A stretch of DNA of 64,000 nucleotides. Source: Achromobacter sp. MYb9. Lineage in GTDB: Bacteria > Pseudomonadota > Gammaproteobacteria > Burkholderiales > Burkholderiaceae_B. The notes under the pieces are model-generated. The model ran no database searches. It was not told the DNA's origin and saw only the letters and a program-made list of their open reading frames with translations. Shown here piece by piece: positions 25,767-37,643 of this stretch. The translations under genes were made by a program, and so were the position numbers. The stretch covers positions 186,001-250,000 of the forward strand of contig NZ_PCOQ01000007.1 in assembly GCF_002975275.1 (NCBI RefSeq), in the 5' to 3' direction. Numbering within the stretch: position 1 is the first letter of the stretch; every line of letters starts with the position of its first letter.

Positions 25767-26636
25767 TCAATCGGCGAAAGCCGAGGTGATGGCTTCCACG
25801 ACGACACGTACCCGGGCCGTGCGCGCCAGGTCCTGGTGTAACACCAGCCATGCCTCGTAGGGCTTGGTCCGATGGCGCTCGGGCCATAGCCGCACCAGCG
25901 TGGGATCGCGTCGGGCAAGGTACTCGGGTAACTCGCCGATCGCCAAGCCGGCGCGCACGAAGGTCGCGAGCATCAGGCTCGAATCCAGTTCGGCCACCAC
26001 GCGACCCTGTGCCCTGGATTCGCCCGCCAGCGTGTCGTCCTGCCGGCCGGTCACGCCCTCCTGGTAGAGCGCGATGTCATGGCCGGCAAAGCCGGTTCCG
26101 GGCTGCGGTTCACCATGTTTGTCCAGATAGCTTCGGGTTGCGTACAGGCCCACCTCCCAACAGCCGAGTTGCCGTACGATCAGGTCCGGTTGCTCTGGCC
26201 GCAAGGTACGTACCGCAACGTCGGCCTCTCGTCGCGCCAGGTCAAGCAGCCGCGTCGTGGTGCTCAGGATCACCCGCACCTCGGGATGAGCGGCCCGCAG
26301 GCGTTCAATGGCAGGAACCACGAAGTCCACCGCCAATGCGTCGGTGGTGGTCACGCGTACGTCACCCGCCACGCGCGCGTCGGCGCCTTCGCCGCGGCGC
26401 TCGAAGGAGACGGCCATGCGTTCCATGTCCTCGGCCATGCGCAGCACTTCCTGGCCGGTATCAGTCAGCACCAAGCCGCCCGTGGTGCGCAGGAACAACC
26501 GGCTGCCCAGCACTCGTTCCAGCCCCGTCAGACGCCGGCTTACCGTCGTCTGGTCGATGGCCAGTTGCTGTGCCGCCCCGCGCAAGGTGCCGGCGCGCTG
26601 AATGGTCAGGAATATCCGCACGTCGTCCCAATTCAT
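25767..26636 (-). CDS. LysR-family regulator divergent to an MFS exporter
   Basis: The start ATG at 26636 (MNWDDVRIFLTIQRAGTLRG) has AGGAGA upstream; the longer frame reads through the operator. The 289-residue product has the helix-turn-helix GTLRGAAQQLAIDQTTVSRRLTGLE near residues 16-40, of the group that regulates small transporters and oxidoreductases. It is divergent from the Bcr/CflA-like gene with 138 bp between, and a GCTGCA-N4-TGCAGC palindrome lies just before its start. Confidence 0.9.
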   Translation of the reverse strand: MNWDDVRIFLTIQRAGTLRGAAQQLAIDQTTVSRRLTGLERVLGSRLFLRTTGGLVLTDTGQEVLRMAEDMERMAVSFERRGEGADARVAGDVRVTTTDALAVDFVVPAIERLRAAHPEVRVILSTTTRLLDLARREADVAVRTLRPEQPDLIVRQLGCWEVGLYATRSYLDKHGEPQPGTGFAGHDIALYQEGVTGRQDDTLAGESRAQGRVVAELDSSLMLATFVRAGLAIGELPEYLARRDPTLVRLWPERHRTKPYEAWLVLHQDLARTARVRVVVEAITSAFAD

Positions 26637-26655
26637 CGCTGTCTCTCCTGCCAAT

Positions 26656-26671
26656 GCTGCAAAAATGCAGC
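26656..26671. promoter_or_regulatory. GCTGCA-AAAA-TGCAGC palindrome, candidate LysR operator
   Basis: Perfect 6-bp arms flank an A4 centre, 20 bp before the LysR start and about 105 bp before the divergent MFS gene. The AT-rich surroundings (further copies of TGCA and ATGCATTTT at 26688-26696) support a regulatory region. Confidence 0.45.
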
Positions 26672-26774
26672 CCTTGGCTGCCAATTTATGCATTTTCACA
26701 TGGAAGGCGTATCCGTAGCATGGCTCAACTTTCTGAACCCTTGATGCGCAGCCCGCCGGCTGCCGGGAACTGCC

Positions 26775-27950
26775 ATGCCTCGCTTATCGTTCATTCTGAC
26801 CGTTGCCATGCTCAGCGCCTTCGGCCTGATCGCTTCGGATGTCTATCTGCCGGCCATGCCCAGCATGACCACGGAGTTTGGTGTCGCCGATTGGCAGATG
26901 CCGCAGACGATCTCGTTCTACCTGCTGGCCCTGGCCATTGCCCAGTTGGCCTACGGGCCGCTGTCGGATCGCCATGGCCGCAAGCCCGTATTGCTGGCCG
27001 GCATCGTCCTCTACATCGTCGGCTCGGTGGGCTGCGCCACCGCCGATAGCTACAACGGGTTCCTGGCGTGGCGCATGCTGGAGGCGGTCGGCGCGGCTGC
27101 GGGCCTTGTCATTGGGCGCGCCTTGATCGCCGATACCTGCGACAAGCGCACCTCGGCCAAGGTTTATGCGGTGATCTACCCGCTGGTGTCGCTGTCGCCG
27201 GCCCTGGCGCCGGCCATCGGCGGGCACCTGGCAGCGGCCTACGGCTGGCGGGCCGATTTCCTGTTCGTCGCAGCGTTCGGTGTGGTGGCATTGCTGATGG
27301 CCGTGACGCTGCTACCGGAAACGCTTGCCCTCGCTGCCCGCGCCCGGACCTCTCCCTTTGCGGGTTTCTATCATGTCCTGCGTGACCGCACCTTTCGCCG
27401 CTATACCTTGGTGGTCTGCACGATCTATTGCGCCTGGTTCGTCTATTTGACCCAATCGCCGTTTCTTTTCGCGCGCCTCGGCTTGAGCGAGGAGCAGAGC
27501 GGCTGGATGTACCTGCCGCTGACGGCGGGCATCATCGGCGCCAACCTGTTGGCGAAACGCTTGCTTGATCGCTGGCCCTATGACCGCATCCTGGCGGCCG
27601 GCATTCTGTGCTTCGTGCTTGGCGGCGTCGCATTCATGGTCGTGCTGCTGCTGGGGCTGCATGGCCCGGCCGCGGTGGTGCTGCCCATGTGCCTGGTCAG
27701 CCTTGCCAATGGTTCGTCGTTGTCGCTGGCCGTGTCTGGGGCCATTGCCAGCGAGCACGGACATGCGGCGACCGCATCGGGATTGGTGGGGTTCTTTCAA
27801 ATCGGCAGCGCCGCACTGATGGCGATGGGGGTCAGCGCGGTCTTCGGCACCGGCCCTGGCGTGCTTGGCGGCACGGTGCTGATACTCAGCGTCGTGGCGC
27901 TGTCCGCCTGCCAGCCATGGGCGGCAAGATGCCGGACGGGCGTGGCCTGA
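26775..27950 (+). CDS. MFS drug/efflux transporter of the Bcr/CflA (DHA1) family
   Basis: This 391-residue protein has twelve membrane helices. The DHA1 motif GPLSDRHGRKPVLLAG lies between helices 2 and 3, and SDVYLPAMPSM in helix 1 and the motif C-like LVSLSPALAPAIGGHL in helix 5 fit the Bcr/CflA group. Such proteins export antibiotics, dipeptides or sulfonamides using the proton gradient. It is divergent from a LysR gene and ends at a terminator shared with icd. The substrate is unknown. Confidence 0.9.
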   Translation: MPRLSFILTVAMLSAFGLIASDVYLPAMPSMTTEFGVADWQMPQTISFYLLALAIAQLAYGPLSDRHGRKPVLLAGIVLYIVGSVGCATADSYNGFLAWRMLEAVGAAAGLVIGRALIADTCDKRTSAKVYAVIYPLVSLSPALAPAIGGHLAAAYGWRADFLFVAAFGVVALLMAVTLLPETLALAARARTSPFAGFYHVLRDRTFRRYTLVVCTIYCAWFVYLTQSPFLFARLGLSEEQSGWMYLPLTAGIIGANLLAKRLLDRWPYDRILAAGILCFVLGGVAFMVVLLLGLHGPAAVVLPMCLVSLANGSSLSLAVSGAIASEHGHAATASGLVGFFQIGSAALMAMGVSAVFGTGPGVLGGTVLILSVVALSACQPWAARCRTGVA

Positions 27951-27996
27951 GAACCCCCCCGTACATCTGTTGATGCCGTGCTGGGAAAGGCTGAAA

Positions 27997-28030
27997 AAAA
28001 ACCGGCCGCCCTTTGGGGACGCCGGTTTTT
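27997..28030. terminator. Bidirectional intrinsic terminator between MFS gene and icd
   Basis: AAAAACCGGC (27997-28006) and GCCGGTTTTT (28021-28030) form a perfect 10-bp stem with a 14-nt loop. T-runs occur on both strands (eight A residues on the left for the minus strand). It serves the convergent MFS gene and icd. Confidence 0.88.
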
Positions 28031-28063
28031 CGTCCTGGCGGCCAGCGGCCGCCAAGCCAGGGC

Positions 28064-30679
<2,616 letters not shown>

Positions 30680-30742
30680 ATGACTTCCCGCGCCGTCCGC
30701 ATTTCGCTGATTATTACCATCATTCCTGGAATGGTGGGTTAG
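30680..30742 (+). CDS. ilvA leader peptide (isoleucine/threonine-rich attenuator peptide)
   Basis: A 20-codon frame begins ATG ACT TCC and contains a run ATT TCG CTG ATT ATT ACC ATC ATT, so residues 8-15 read ISLIITII, before ending at TAG (30742). Five isoleucine codons, with leucine, valine and threonine codons nearby, lie just ahead of an intrinsic terminator and the ilvA gene. This is the classical layout of ribosome-mediated attenuation for branched-chain biosynthesis: stalling at Ile codons when charged tRNA-Ile is low would favour an antiterminator. It is too short for ordinary gene callers. The ribosome-binding site is weak in the sequence before it. Confidence 0.78.
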   Translation: MTSRAVRISLIITIIPGMVG

Positions 30743-30765
30743 CGCGCGACCGCAGTCAGTCACAG

Positions 30766-30792
30766 CCACCCGCCCCACGAGGCGGGTTTTTT
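30766..30792 (+). terminator. Attenuator terminator upstream of ilvA
   Basis: ACCCGCC (30768-30774) pairs with GGCGGGT (30781-30787) around a 6-nt loop, followed by a T6 run ending at 30792. It lies 25 bp after the leader-peptide stop and about 43 bp before the ilvA ATG. Position between leader and gene marks it as an attenuator rather than an end-of-gene terminator. Confidence 0.82.
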
Positions 30793-30834
30793 GTGGCCGC
30801 CTCTGCAGGGCAAAATCCCAACGCAGAGAACCCC

Positions 30835-32439
30835 ATGTCCGCTTGCTCCCCCGCCGCCGCCGTCGACACCACTGCCGACACCCCCGCCGCCACTCGCGCT
30901 TTCCAGGACGGCAACGCCTCGCCCATCGAATACCTGCGCCAGATCCTGACTGCCCGGGTGTATGACATTGCCCGCGAGACCGAACTGGACCCGGCGCGCG
31001 GCCTGTCGGCCCGGCTGAACAATGCGGTGCATCTGAAGCGGGAAGACAACCAGCCCGTCTTCTCGTTCAAAGTGCGCGGGGCCTACAACAAGATGCGCAA
31101 CACGCCGCAAGCGGCGCTGGACCGCGGGGTGATCACCGCGTCGGCCGGCAACCATGCGCAAGGCGTGGCCATTTCGGCGGCGAAACTGGGCGTGCGGGCC
31201 ATTATCGTCGTGCCGCAGACGGCGCCGCAGGTCAAGGTGGACGCCGTGCGTTCGCATGGCGGTCCGACCGTCACGGTGGTGCAGGCGGGCGACTCCTACA
31301 GCGACGCCTACGCGCATGCGCAAACGCTGGCGCAGCAACAGGACCTGACCTTCATTCCCGCCTTCGACGATCCGTATGTGATCGCGGGGCAGGGCACCGT
31401 CGGCATGGAAATCCTGCGCCAGCACCGCGGCGCCTTGCATGCGATTTTCGTGCCGATCGGTGGGGGCAGCCTGGCGGCGGGCGTATCGGCGTACGTGAAG
31501 ACGGTGAATCCAGAGGTAAAGGTCATTGGCGTGCAAACCGAGGATTCCTGCGCGATGGCGCAATCGATCCGGGCGGGCGAACGCGTGAATCTGCCGGAAG
31601 TGGGGCTATTTTCGGACGGGACGGCGGTCAAGCTGGTGGGCGAGGAAACGTTCCGCCTGTGCCGCGAGTATCTGGACGAAGTCATCCTGGTGGACACGGA
31701 CGCGGTATGCGCGGCAATAAAGGATATGTTCCTGGATACGCGCAGCGTGCTGGAGCCGGCCGGCGCGCTGGCGGTGGCGGGGCTGAAGAAATACGTGGAA
31801 CGCGAAGGCGTGCAGGGCCTGTCGCTGGTGGCCGTGACGTCCGGCGCCAACATGAACTTCGATCGCATGCGCTTCGTGGCCGACCGCGCCGAGGTCGGCG
31901 AAGCGCGCGAAGCCGTGTTTGCCGTGACGGTGCCCGAAGAGCGCGGCAGCTTCCGCCGCTTCTGCCGTGTCCTGGGACCGCGCAGCGTGACCGAATTCAA
32001 TTACCGCATCGCCGACGCGCGCACCGCGCACATCTTCGTCAGCATGCAGATCGCGCGTCGCGGCGAGGCGGCCGACATCATGGCCGCCCTGGAGGAACAG
32101 GGGTTCTCGGTCAACGACCTGACGCACAACGAGGTGTCCAAGCAGCACATCCGCTACATGGTGGGCGGGCGTTCGCCCTTGGCGGGCGGCGAACGCCTGT
32201 TCCGCTTCGAATTCCCCGAACGGCCCGGCGCGCTGATGAAGTTCCTGTCCGAAATGGCGCCCAACTGGAACATCAGCCTGTTCCACTATCGCAACCAGGG
32301 GGCGGACTTCAGTTCGGCGCTGGTGGGCATTCAGGCGCCGCTGGCCGACAGCGCGGCGCTGGACGCCTTCCTGCTGCAACTGGGCTACGCGCACTTCGAG
32401 GAAACCGACAACGAGGCGTATCGGCAGTTTCTGATTTAA
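30835..32439 (+). CDS. ilvA: Threonine dehydratase (deaminase), biosynthetic, with two ACT-like domains
   Basis: The ATG at 30835 gives 534 residues; the longer frame runs through the leader region. IlvA deaminates threonine to 2-oxobutanoate, the first step to isoleucine. PLP binds Lys79 in VFSFKVRGAYNKM, with the phosphate loop VPIGGGSLAAG. Two C-terminal ACT-like regulatory domains (about 345-420 and 440-525; RGSFRRFCRVLGPRSVTEFNYR and RLFRFEFPERPGALMKFL, quoted for position) are the site of isoleucine feedback. The biosynthetic rather than catabolic type is clear from these. An Ile-rich leader and terminator precede it. Confidence 0.95.
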   Translation: MSACSPAAAVDTTADTPAATRAFQDGNASPIEYLRQILTARVYDIARETELDPARGLSARLNNAVHLKREDNQPVFSFKVRGAYNKMRNTPQAALDRGVITASAGNHAQGVAISAAKLGVRAIIVVPQTAPQVKVDAVRSHGGPTVTVVQAGDSYSDAYAHAQTLAQQQDLTFIPAFDDPYVIAGQGTVGMEILRQHRGALHAIFVPIGGGSLAAGVSAYVKTVNPEVKVIGVQTEDSCAMAQSIRAGERVNLPEVGLFSDGTAVKLVGEETFRLCREYLDEVILVDTDAVCAAIKDMFLDTRSVLEPAGALAVAGLKKYVEREGVQGLSLVAVTSGANMNFDRMRFVADRAEVGEAREAVFAVTVPEERGSFRRFCRVLGPRSVTEFNYRIADARTAHIFVSMQIARRGEAADIMAALEEQGFSVNDLTHNEVSKQHIRYMVGGRSPLAGGERLFRFEFPERPGALMKFLSEMAPNWNISLFHYRNQGADFSSALVGIQAPLADSAALDAFLLQLGYAHFEETDNEAYRQFLI

Positions 32440-32454
32440 GCGCCAAGCCGGCCG

Positions 32455-33387
32455 TCAGCCCGGTTTGCAGTTTGCCCGCGTCGGCAAGGTCACGCCCGGC
32501 TGCAATCGCAGCGTGGCGCGCCCTTGGCCCTGGACCAGTTCCAGGGTGCGGGCGCGCCATGCCGGCACGTCGTCGAAGGCAACCTCAGGGCGAGTCGAAG
32601 ACGGATACAGCGGGTCGGGCTGATTGAATTGCAGCAATGGCAGACCCAGGCAGTTGTCCTTGACGTCCAGCCGTGCCAATTCGCGTCCGTCGCGCAGCCG
32701 CACGGCACGAAACGCAACGGGCGTATCCACGAACTTGGTGATTGCGGGTACGTACTGTGGGTAGCCGTGGGCGTCTTTGACTTGGGTGGCGGGCTGCACC
32801 TCGACCGCGTCCTTTCCGGGCGGAATGGCCAGATAGGCCACATCGCCGTCCACATCCAGCAGCTTGCCGGCTCCCAGGTTCAAGGCCTTGAGCGGCGCGT
32901 GGCGGATCATCACCGTCTCGTTCCAGGCGGTCTCGACCCGTGTCCAGCCCGGCAGCCGGGCCGCTTCGAAACGGGTGCCGTTGGGGCGGTCGCGGTCGCG
33001 CGTGGCGGACAGCGCCAGCCGCTCCACGCGCAGGGCGCCGTTGACGACCTGCAGGTGAGCCAGCACGGGATCCGTGCTTGAACTGTTGAAGAAGGCCAGC
33101 ACCGCGTCGGTTTCCAACGCCTTGGCGGGCCCCGCGCAGAAGAAGGTATTGGCGGCGGGGTCCTTGCCGTCCGGGTACAGCAGCTGGCCGACGTCCCGGC
33201 CGCAGAGCTTGTTGCCCTGGAACGTGATGGTCGTTGTGCGGGTGTTCTGGCGCTGGCCGGTGTTCCAGTCGCTGCGGCCGCCGGTCGTGACGTCCACCAC
33301 GAGGCCATGGCTGTCGTAGATCACGGACGCGCTTGCGGGGGCGGCAAGCATGCTGAGACAAAATGCCATGGTGCGGCCTCTGGACAT
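32455..33387 (-). CDS. Exported protein of unknown function
   Basis: This 310-residue protein starts with a signal peptide (MAFCLSMLAAPASA, cleavage near residue 21) and is then a beta-rich periplasmic protein without a domain I recognise. Cysteines in NKLCGRD, FFCAGPA, NCLG and the final NCKPG could form two disulfides. The gene is convergent with ilvA (15 bp between) and lies downstream of the SsuABC-like operon on the same strand. A neighbour link to either is not supported. Confidence 0.7.
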   Translation of the reverse strand: MSRGRTMAFCLSMLAAPASASVIYDSHGLVVDVTTGGRSDWNTGQRQNTRTTTITFQGNKLCGRDVGQLLYPDGKDPAANTFFCAGPAKALETDAVLAFFNSSSTDPVLAHLQVVNGALRVERLALSATRDRDRPNGTRFEAARLPGWTRVETAWNETVMIRHAPLKALNLGAGKLLDVDGDVAYLAIPPGKDAVEVQPATQVKDAHGYPQYVPAITKFVDTPVAFRAVRLRDGRELARLDVKDNCLGLPLLQFNQPDPLYPSSTRPEVAFDDVPAWRARTLELVQGQGRATLRLQPGVTLPTRANCKPG

Positions 33388-33477
33388 CGGGGACTCCGGG
33401 TGGGCTGAGGGGTGACTATATACCGGCTTGGCACATCCCTTCTTGCGTAACCCCGTGTCCCACCCGCCGCACGGCGC

Positions 33478-34449
33478 CTAGTACGCCTTGCCGGATATCT
33501 GCTGGGCGTATCCCAGGTCCAGCCACTTCGGATCCTGGGGGATGCGGTCCAGGTTGCCCAGGTCGATCTGCGTTTGCAACGCGTCCCGGAGCGCCTGTTC
33601 GGGCACCGCGACGGAATCGGCGAACACGCCGTCATCGATCAGGCGCTGCACCGAGGCGCGCACCACGGCCGGCTCCAGGTTGGGAAACAACTTGAGCCCG
33701 CTTGCGACGGCTGCTGCCGGGTCCTTGCGGATCGTTTTCAGGGCACGGTCGATGCCGGACACGAACTTCCGGGAAACCTGCGGCGCAATGTCCTGGCGCG
33801 TCGAGATCGCCGAGAACGTGTACGGGCCAATCTCTCGGGAGAACGCGGACACGACCTTGAAACCCTGGGCTTGCGCTTGGGATGCGCCCGGCTCGTACAG
33901 CACGGCGCAGTCCGCCTTGCCGGAACTCAGTGGGCCGATCTCGTTGCCCAGCGGCACCTCCAGCAGGTCCAGGTCGCGTTTGGGGTCCAAACCCGCGTTC
34001 TTCACCAGCTTCAAGAAGGCCGACGAACTGGTCGTGGGCATGGCGCCGGTGGCCACGGTGGCGCCTTTCAGGCTCTTGAACCCGTCGAACGCAAAGCTTG
34101 GCTTGCAGGTCAGCCAGACGCCCAGGCGATTGAGCGTGCCGCCCACCACTTTGACGGGAGCGCCGCGGCCGAACGAAATCGCGGTCCACTCGGGGCCGTG
34201 CAGCGAGAAGTCCGCGCTGCGGGAAATGACGGCGGCCAGCGCGTTCGTCGACGAGGAAGCGACATCGATGCGCACGTCCAGCCCCTCGTCCTGGAAGTAG
34301 CCATGTTCCTGGGCGAAATAGACCGGCAGGTAGAAGACGGATTTGAATGCGGCCGACACGACGGCCTTGTCGTTGGCGGCGACGGCCGTAATGGAGAGCA
34401 GCGAGGCGGCGGCGGCAGTGGCAAGCCGGATGGAGAGCGTTGTTTTCAT
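33478..34449 (-). CDS. SsuA/ThiY/NMT1-like ABC substrate-binding protein
   Basis: The ATG at 34449 (MKTTLSIRLATAAAASLLSITAVAA) gives a proper signal peptide; the longer frame reads back into the permease gene. The 323-residue protein matches the NMT1/SsuA family: VFYLPVYFAQEHGYFQDEGLDV, SADFSLHGPEWTAI and GPLSSGKADCAVLYEPG. Such proteins bind sulfonates, taurine, nitrate or thiamine precursors (HMP, riboflavin). It is last in an operon after an AhpD-like gene, ATPase and permease. The ligand is not decidable. Confidence 0.88.
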   Translation of the reverse strand: MKTTLSIRLATAAAASLLSITAVAANDKAVVSAAFKSVFYLPVYFAQEHGYFQDEGLDVRIDVASSSTNALAAVISRSADFSLHGPEWTAISFGRGAPVKVVGGTLNRLGVWLTCKPSFAFDGFKSLKGATVATGAMPTTSSSAFLKLVKNAGLDPKRDLDLLEVPLGNEIGPLSSGKADCAVLYEPGASQAQAQGFKVVSAFSREIGPYTFSAISTRQDIAPQVSRKFVSGIDRALKTIRKDPAAAVASGLKLFPNLEPAVVRASVQRLIDDGVFADSVAVPEQALRDALQTQIDLGNLDRIPQDPKWLDLGYAQQISGKAY

Positions 34450-34474
34450 GAGAGAGACAGGGGCGCGCGCGCCG

Positions 34475-35323
34475 TCAGAGTTTGAATTGGGTGGCGTACG
34501 TCTGATCTTTCCAGCGCAGCAGGCGTTTTTCGGCGATATCCACGCCGGCGTACAAGACAAAGCCCAGGAGCATCAGCGAAAAGATGCCGACCCAGACGGT
34601 GTTCAGGTCATACAGCGACGAGGCGACGAAGATCACATGCCCCAGGCCATACTTGGACGAAATGAACTCCCCGACCACCGTGCCCACCAGCGCAAAGCCG
34701 ATGTTGATGCGGAACGTGCTGATGATGGCGGGCAGTGCCGACGGCACGACGACTTTGCGAAAGATCTGCCGGCGGCTCGCACCGAGCGACACCATCATCT
34801 TCTGGATGTCGGGGTCGGCGTCCTTGGCGGCCTGGAACGCTGCCAGCAGCGCCACGATGGAGGTCAGCGACACGGACAGGGCCACCTTGGAGATGACCCC
34901 GGTGCCAAACCACAGGATGACCAGCGGCGCGAAGGCGATCTTGGGCACGCTGTTGATCGCCACCAGGAAAGGCTCGATGACGCGGGCGGCATAGGGCGAA
35001 TACCACAGCGCCAGGCCGGGCGCGGTGCCCAGCAGGGTGCCGGCCACGAAGCCCACGGCGGATGCCCACAGCGTGTAGTTGGCGTGTTCCCACAGTTCGC
35101 CTGACTGGATCATCTTCCAGGCGGCTTCCAGCACCCCGGCGGGCGATCCGAACAAGAAGCCCGACACCGCGCCGGACCGGACACCGGCCTCCCACGCGCC
35201 GAACATCACGGCAAGGATCAGTAGCTGGGTCGCCAGCACGGGGAGGCGAAATCCCGCCGTGCGCGCGGCGGACGCCCTGTTGGCGGGAAGGGGTTGGGCG
35301 ACGGAAGCGGAAGGCGGGTTCAT
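34475..35323 (-). CDS. SsuC/TauC-like ABC transporter permease
   Basis: The ATG at 35323 overlaps the ATPase stop codon as ATGA. The 282-residue protein has six membrane helices and the EAA loop DIQKMMVSLGASRRQIFRKVVVPSALP near residues 165-190, typical of SsuC/TauC/ThiX permeases. It precedes the binding protein by 25 bp. Confidence 0.92.
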   Translation of the reverse strand: MNPPSASVAQPLPANRASAARTAGFRLPVLATQLLILAVMFGAWEAGVRSGAVSGFLFGSPAGVLEAAWKMIQSGELWEHANYTLWASAVGFVAGTLLGTAPGLALWYSPYAARVIEPFLVAINSVPKIAFAPLVILWFGTGVISKVALSVSLTSIVALLAAFQAAKDADPDIQKMMVSLGASRRQIFRKVVVPSALPAIISTFRINIGFALVGTVVGEFISSKYGLGHVIFVASSLYDLNTVWVGIFSLMLLGFVLYAGVDIAEKRLLRWKDQTYATQFKL

Positions 35324-36117
35324 GCGTGGGTCCCGTCCTTGCGGCCGGTCTGTATGTCGAGTTCCTGGCAAAGCAGGTCGAAGTAGGCGGGAAAGCGGCT
35401 GTCGTGGCGCGCTTCCAGCGGAGAGCGCGTGCCCAGCGCGATGTCGTGCACGCTCTTCAGGCGGCCAGGACGGGCGCTCAATACGAAGATGCGCTCGGAC
35501 AAGGCGATGGCTTCATCGATGTCATGGGTCACGAGCACGACCGTTTTTCCCTTCTGGCTGACGGTGTCGGCCAGCATGGATTCCAGGAACAGGCGGGTCT
35601 GGTAGTCCAGGGCGGAAAACGGTTCATCCAGCAGCAGCACGTCCGGATCGGGCAACAAGGTACGGGCCAGCGCGACGCGCTGCCGCATGCCCCCGGACAG
35701 CGCCTTGGGGTAGCTATCCTGAAACGGCAGCAGGCCGAAGGTGTTCAGGTAGTCGCGCGCGCGTTCCACGGCTTCAGCGCGTGGCGTGCCGCGCAACTCC
35801 AGGCCGACAAGCACGTTGTCCAGCACGGTGCGCCAGGGCATGAGCAAGTCGCGCTGCAGCATGTAGCCGACGCGTCCGCGCAGGTTTGGCAGCGTCTTGC
35901 CGTCCAGCAGGATCGTGCCGGCATCGTGGTCGAGCAGGCCGGTCAGGATGTTGAACAAGGTGGACTTTCCGCAGCCGGACGGTCCGATGATGCTGATGAA
36001 CTCGCCGCTGGCGGCATTGAGGCTGATGTCGTCCAGCACCTGGACAGGGCCGGTCGTGGTGTCGAAGCGCTTGGAGAGGTTGCGGATCTCCAGCTTTAAA
36101 GCGGGGGCGAGGCTCAT
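35320..36117 (-). CDS. SsuB/TauB-like ABC transporter ATPase
   Basis: This 265-residue ATPase has Walker A GPSGCGKST, Q-loop MLQRDLLMPW, signature LSGGMRQRVALARTL, Walker B VLLLDEPFSALD and the H-loop VTHDIDEAI. The DEPFSALD form and the MLQRDLLMPWRT Q-loop region are typical of the nitrate/sulfonate/taurine class. It follows the AhpD-like gene by 23 bp and overlaps the permease start. Confidence 0.93.
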   Translation of the reverse strand: MSLAPALKLEIRNLSKRFDTTTGPVQVLDDISLNAASGEFISIIGPSGCGKSTLFNILTGLLDHDAGTILLDGKTLPNLRGRVGYMLQRDLLMPWRTVLDNVLVGLELRGTPRAEAVERARDYLNTFGLLPFQDSYPKALSGGMRQRVALARTLLPDPDVLLLDEPFSALDYQTRLFLESMLADTVSQKGKTVVLVTHDIDEAIALSERIFVLSARPGRLKSVHDIALGTRSPLEARHDSRFPAYFDLLCQELDIQTGRKDGTHA

Positions 36118-36140
36118 GACGATAAACGTGTCACGCCGCG

Positions 36141-36734
36141 CTAGGCCGCGCCAGGGTCCAGTTCCAGCGCCACCACGTCTTCGTGGGGCACTTCCAGCGC
36201 TTCATTGAAACGCTTGAAAAAGCTGCACAGCGCGATGCGGATGGTCAGCTCGACGATCTGTTCTTCATTGAAGAAGGTTTGCAGCCGGCGGTAGAACGCG
36301 TCGCTGACCTGGGACGGGGTCAGGGTGACCCGCACCGCGTAGTCGCGCACGACCAGGTCTTTCTCGTCCAGGCCCGGCACCTCGGGTTCAAGCAGGCGAT
36401 CGATCGATGCTTGGGAAATCCCGTGCGAGGCCAGCTTCGGCGTGTGCAGCGTGACGCAATAGTGGCAGGCGTGGGCCTTGGATGCCGTCAGCAACGCGAT
36501 TTCCAGGTGGCGCGGCGAGATCAACCCGTCTTCGCGCGACTGCACCAGATACGAGAAAAAGTGCTTCAACGCCGGCGGGCGCGGCGCGAACGCGCTGAGC
36601 ATGTTGGCGTAGGGGCCGTAGTCCTGAAGCAGTTGATTGAAAAGGACGGAAGTGGCGGGATCCAGCTTGGCGGGATCGAAGGGACTCAGGCGGGGCAAGG
36701 CGATTCCAGCGGAAGGGAAGGACAATGCGGGCAT
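36141..36734 (-). CDS. AhpD-like (carboxymuconolactone decarboxylase family) protein
   Basis: This 197-residue all-helical protein has the AhpD-type redox motif HACHYCVTLH (Cys-X2-Cys with following His, near residues 88-97) and the preceding ISPRHLEIALLTASKAHA helix. AhpD-like proteins act as disulfide reductases for peroxidases or detoxify peroxides; others of the CMD superfamily have different roles. It is the first gene of an operon with an SsuABC/ThiY-like transporter. An imperfect inverted repeat lies about 33-67 bp before its start. The link between redox protein and transport is unclear. Confidence 0.85.
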   Translation of the reverse strand: MPALSFPSAGIALPRLSPFDPAKLDPATSVLFNQLLQDYGPYANMLSAFAPRPPALKHFFSYLVQSREDGLISPRHLEIALLTASKAHACHYCVTLHTPKLASHGISQASIDRLLEPEVPGLDEKDLVVRDYAVRVTLTPSQVSDAFYRRLQTFFNEEQIVELTIRIALCSFFKRFNEALEVPHEDVVALELDPGAA

Positions 36735-36766
36735 CCTAGAAGACCCGCGTCCGCCTGGAAAATACT

Positions 36767-36801
36767 GATATCACATATGTATATGGGCATACATGGATAT
36801 C
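36767..36801. promoter_or_regulatory. AT-rich imperfect palindrome upstream of the AhpD-like/SsuABC operon
   Basis: GATATC at 36767-36772 is mirrored by GATATC at 36796-36801, with an inner CATATGTAT/ATACATG near-match. This 35-bp element is strongly AT-rich in GC-rich DNA and sits 33-67 bp before the operon start, where a repressor or promoter element is expected. Confidence 0.5.
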
Positions 36802-36825
36802 GCCGCCCGCGCGTCGCGCCGGGGC

Positions 36826-36862
36826 ACGCCGCCTGCATTGATGCGAAGGCGGCGTCTTCGCA

Positions 36863-36871
<9 letters not shown>
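36826..36871. repeat. Two interlocked perfect inverted repeats at the aapP 3' end
   Basis: ACGCCGCC (36826-36833) pairs with GGCGGCGT (36848-36855), while CTGCATTGATGCGAAG (36833-36848) pairs with CTTCGCATCAATGCAG (36856-36871), a perfect 16-bp stem. The order is A-B-A'-B', so the stems are mutually exclusive or could form an H-type pseudoknot. The right arm includes the last codons and stop of aapP. There is no T-run, so it is not a canonical terminator; it may end or protect the aap transcript. Confidence 0.7.
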
Positions 36872-37603
<732 letters not shown>

Positions 37604-37643
37604 GCTTGGTCTCCGTAAGGGTTACCGGGTTGACGCCGCGCGA

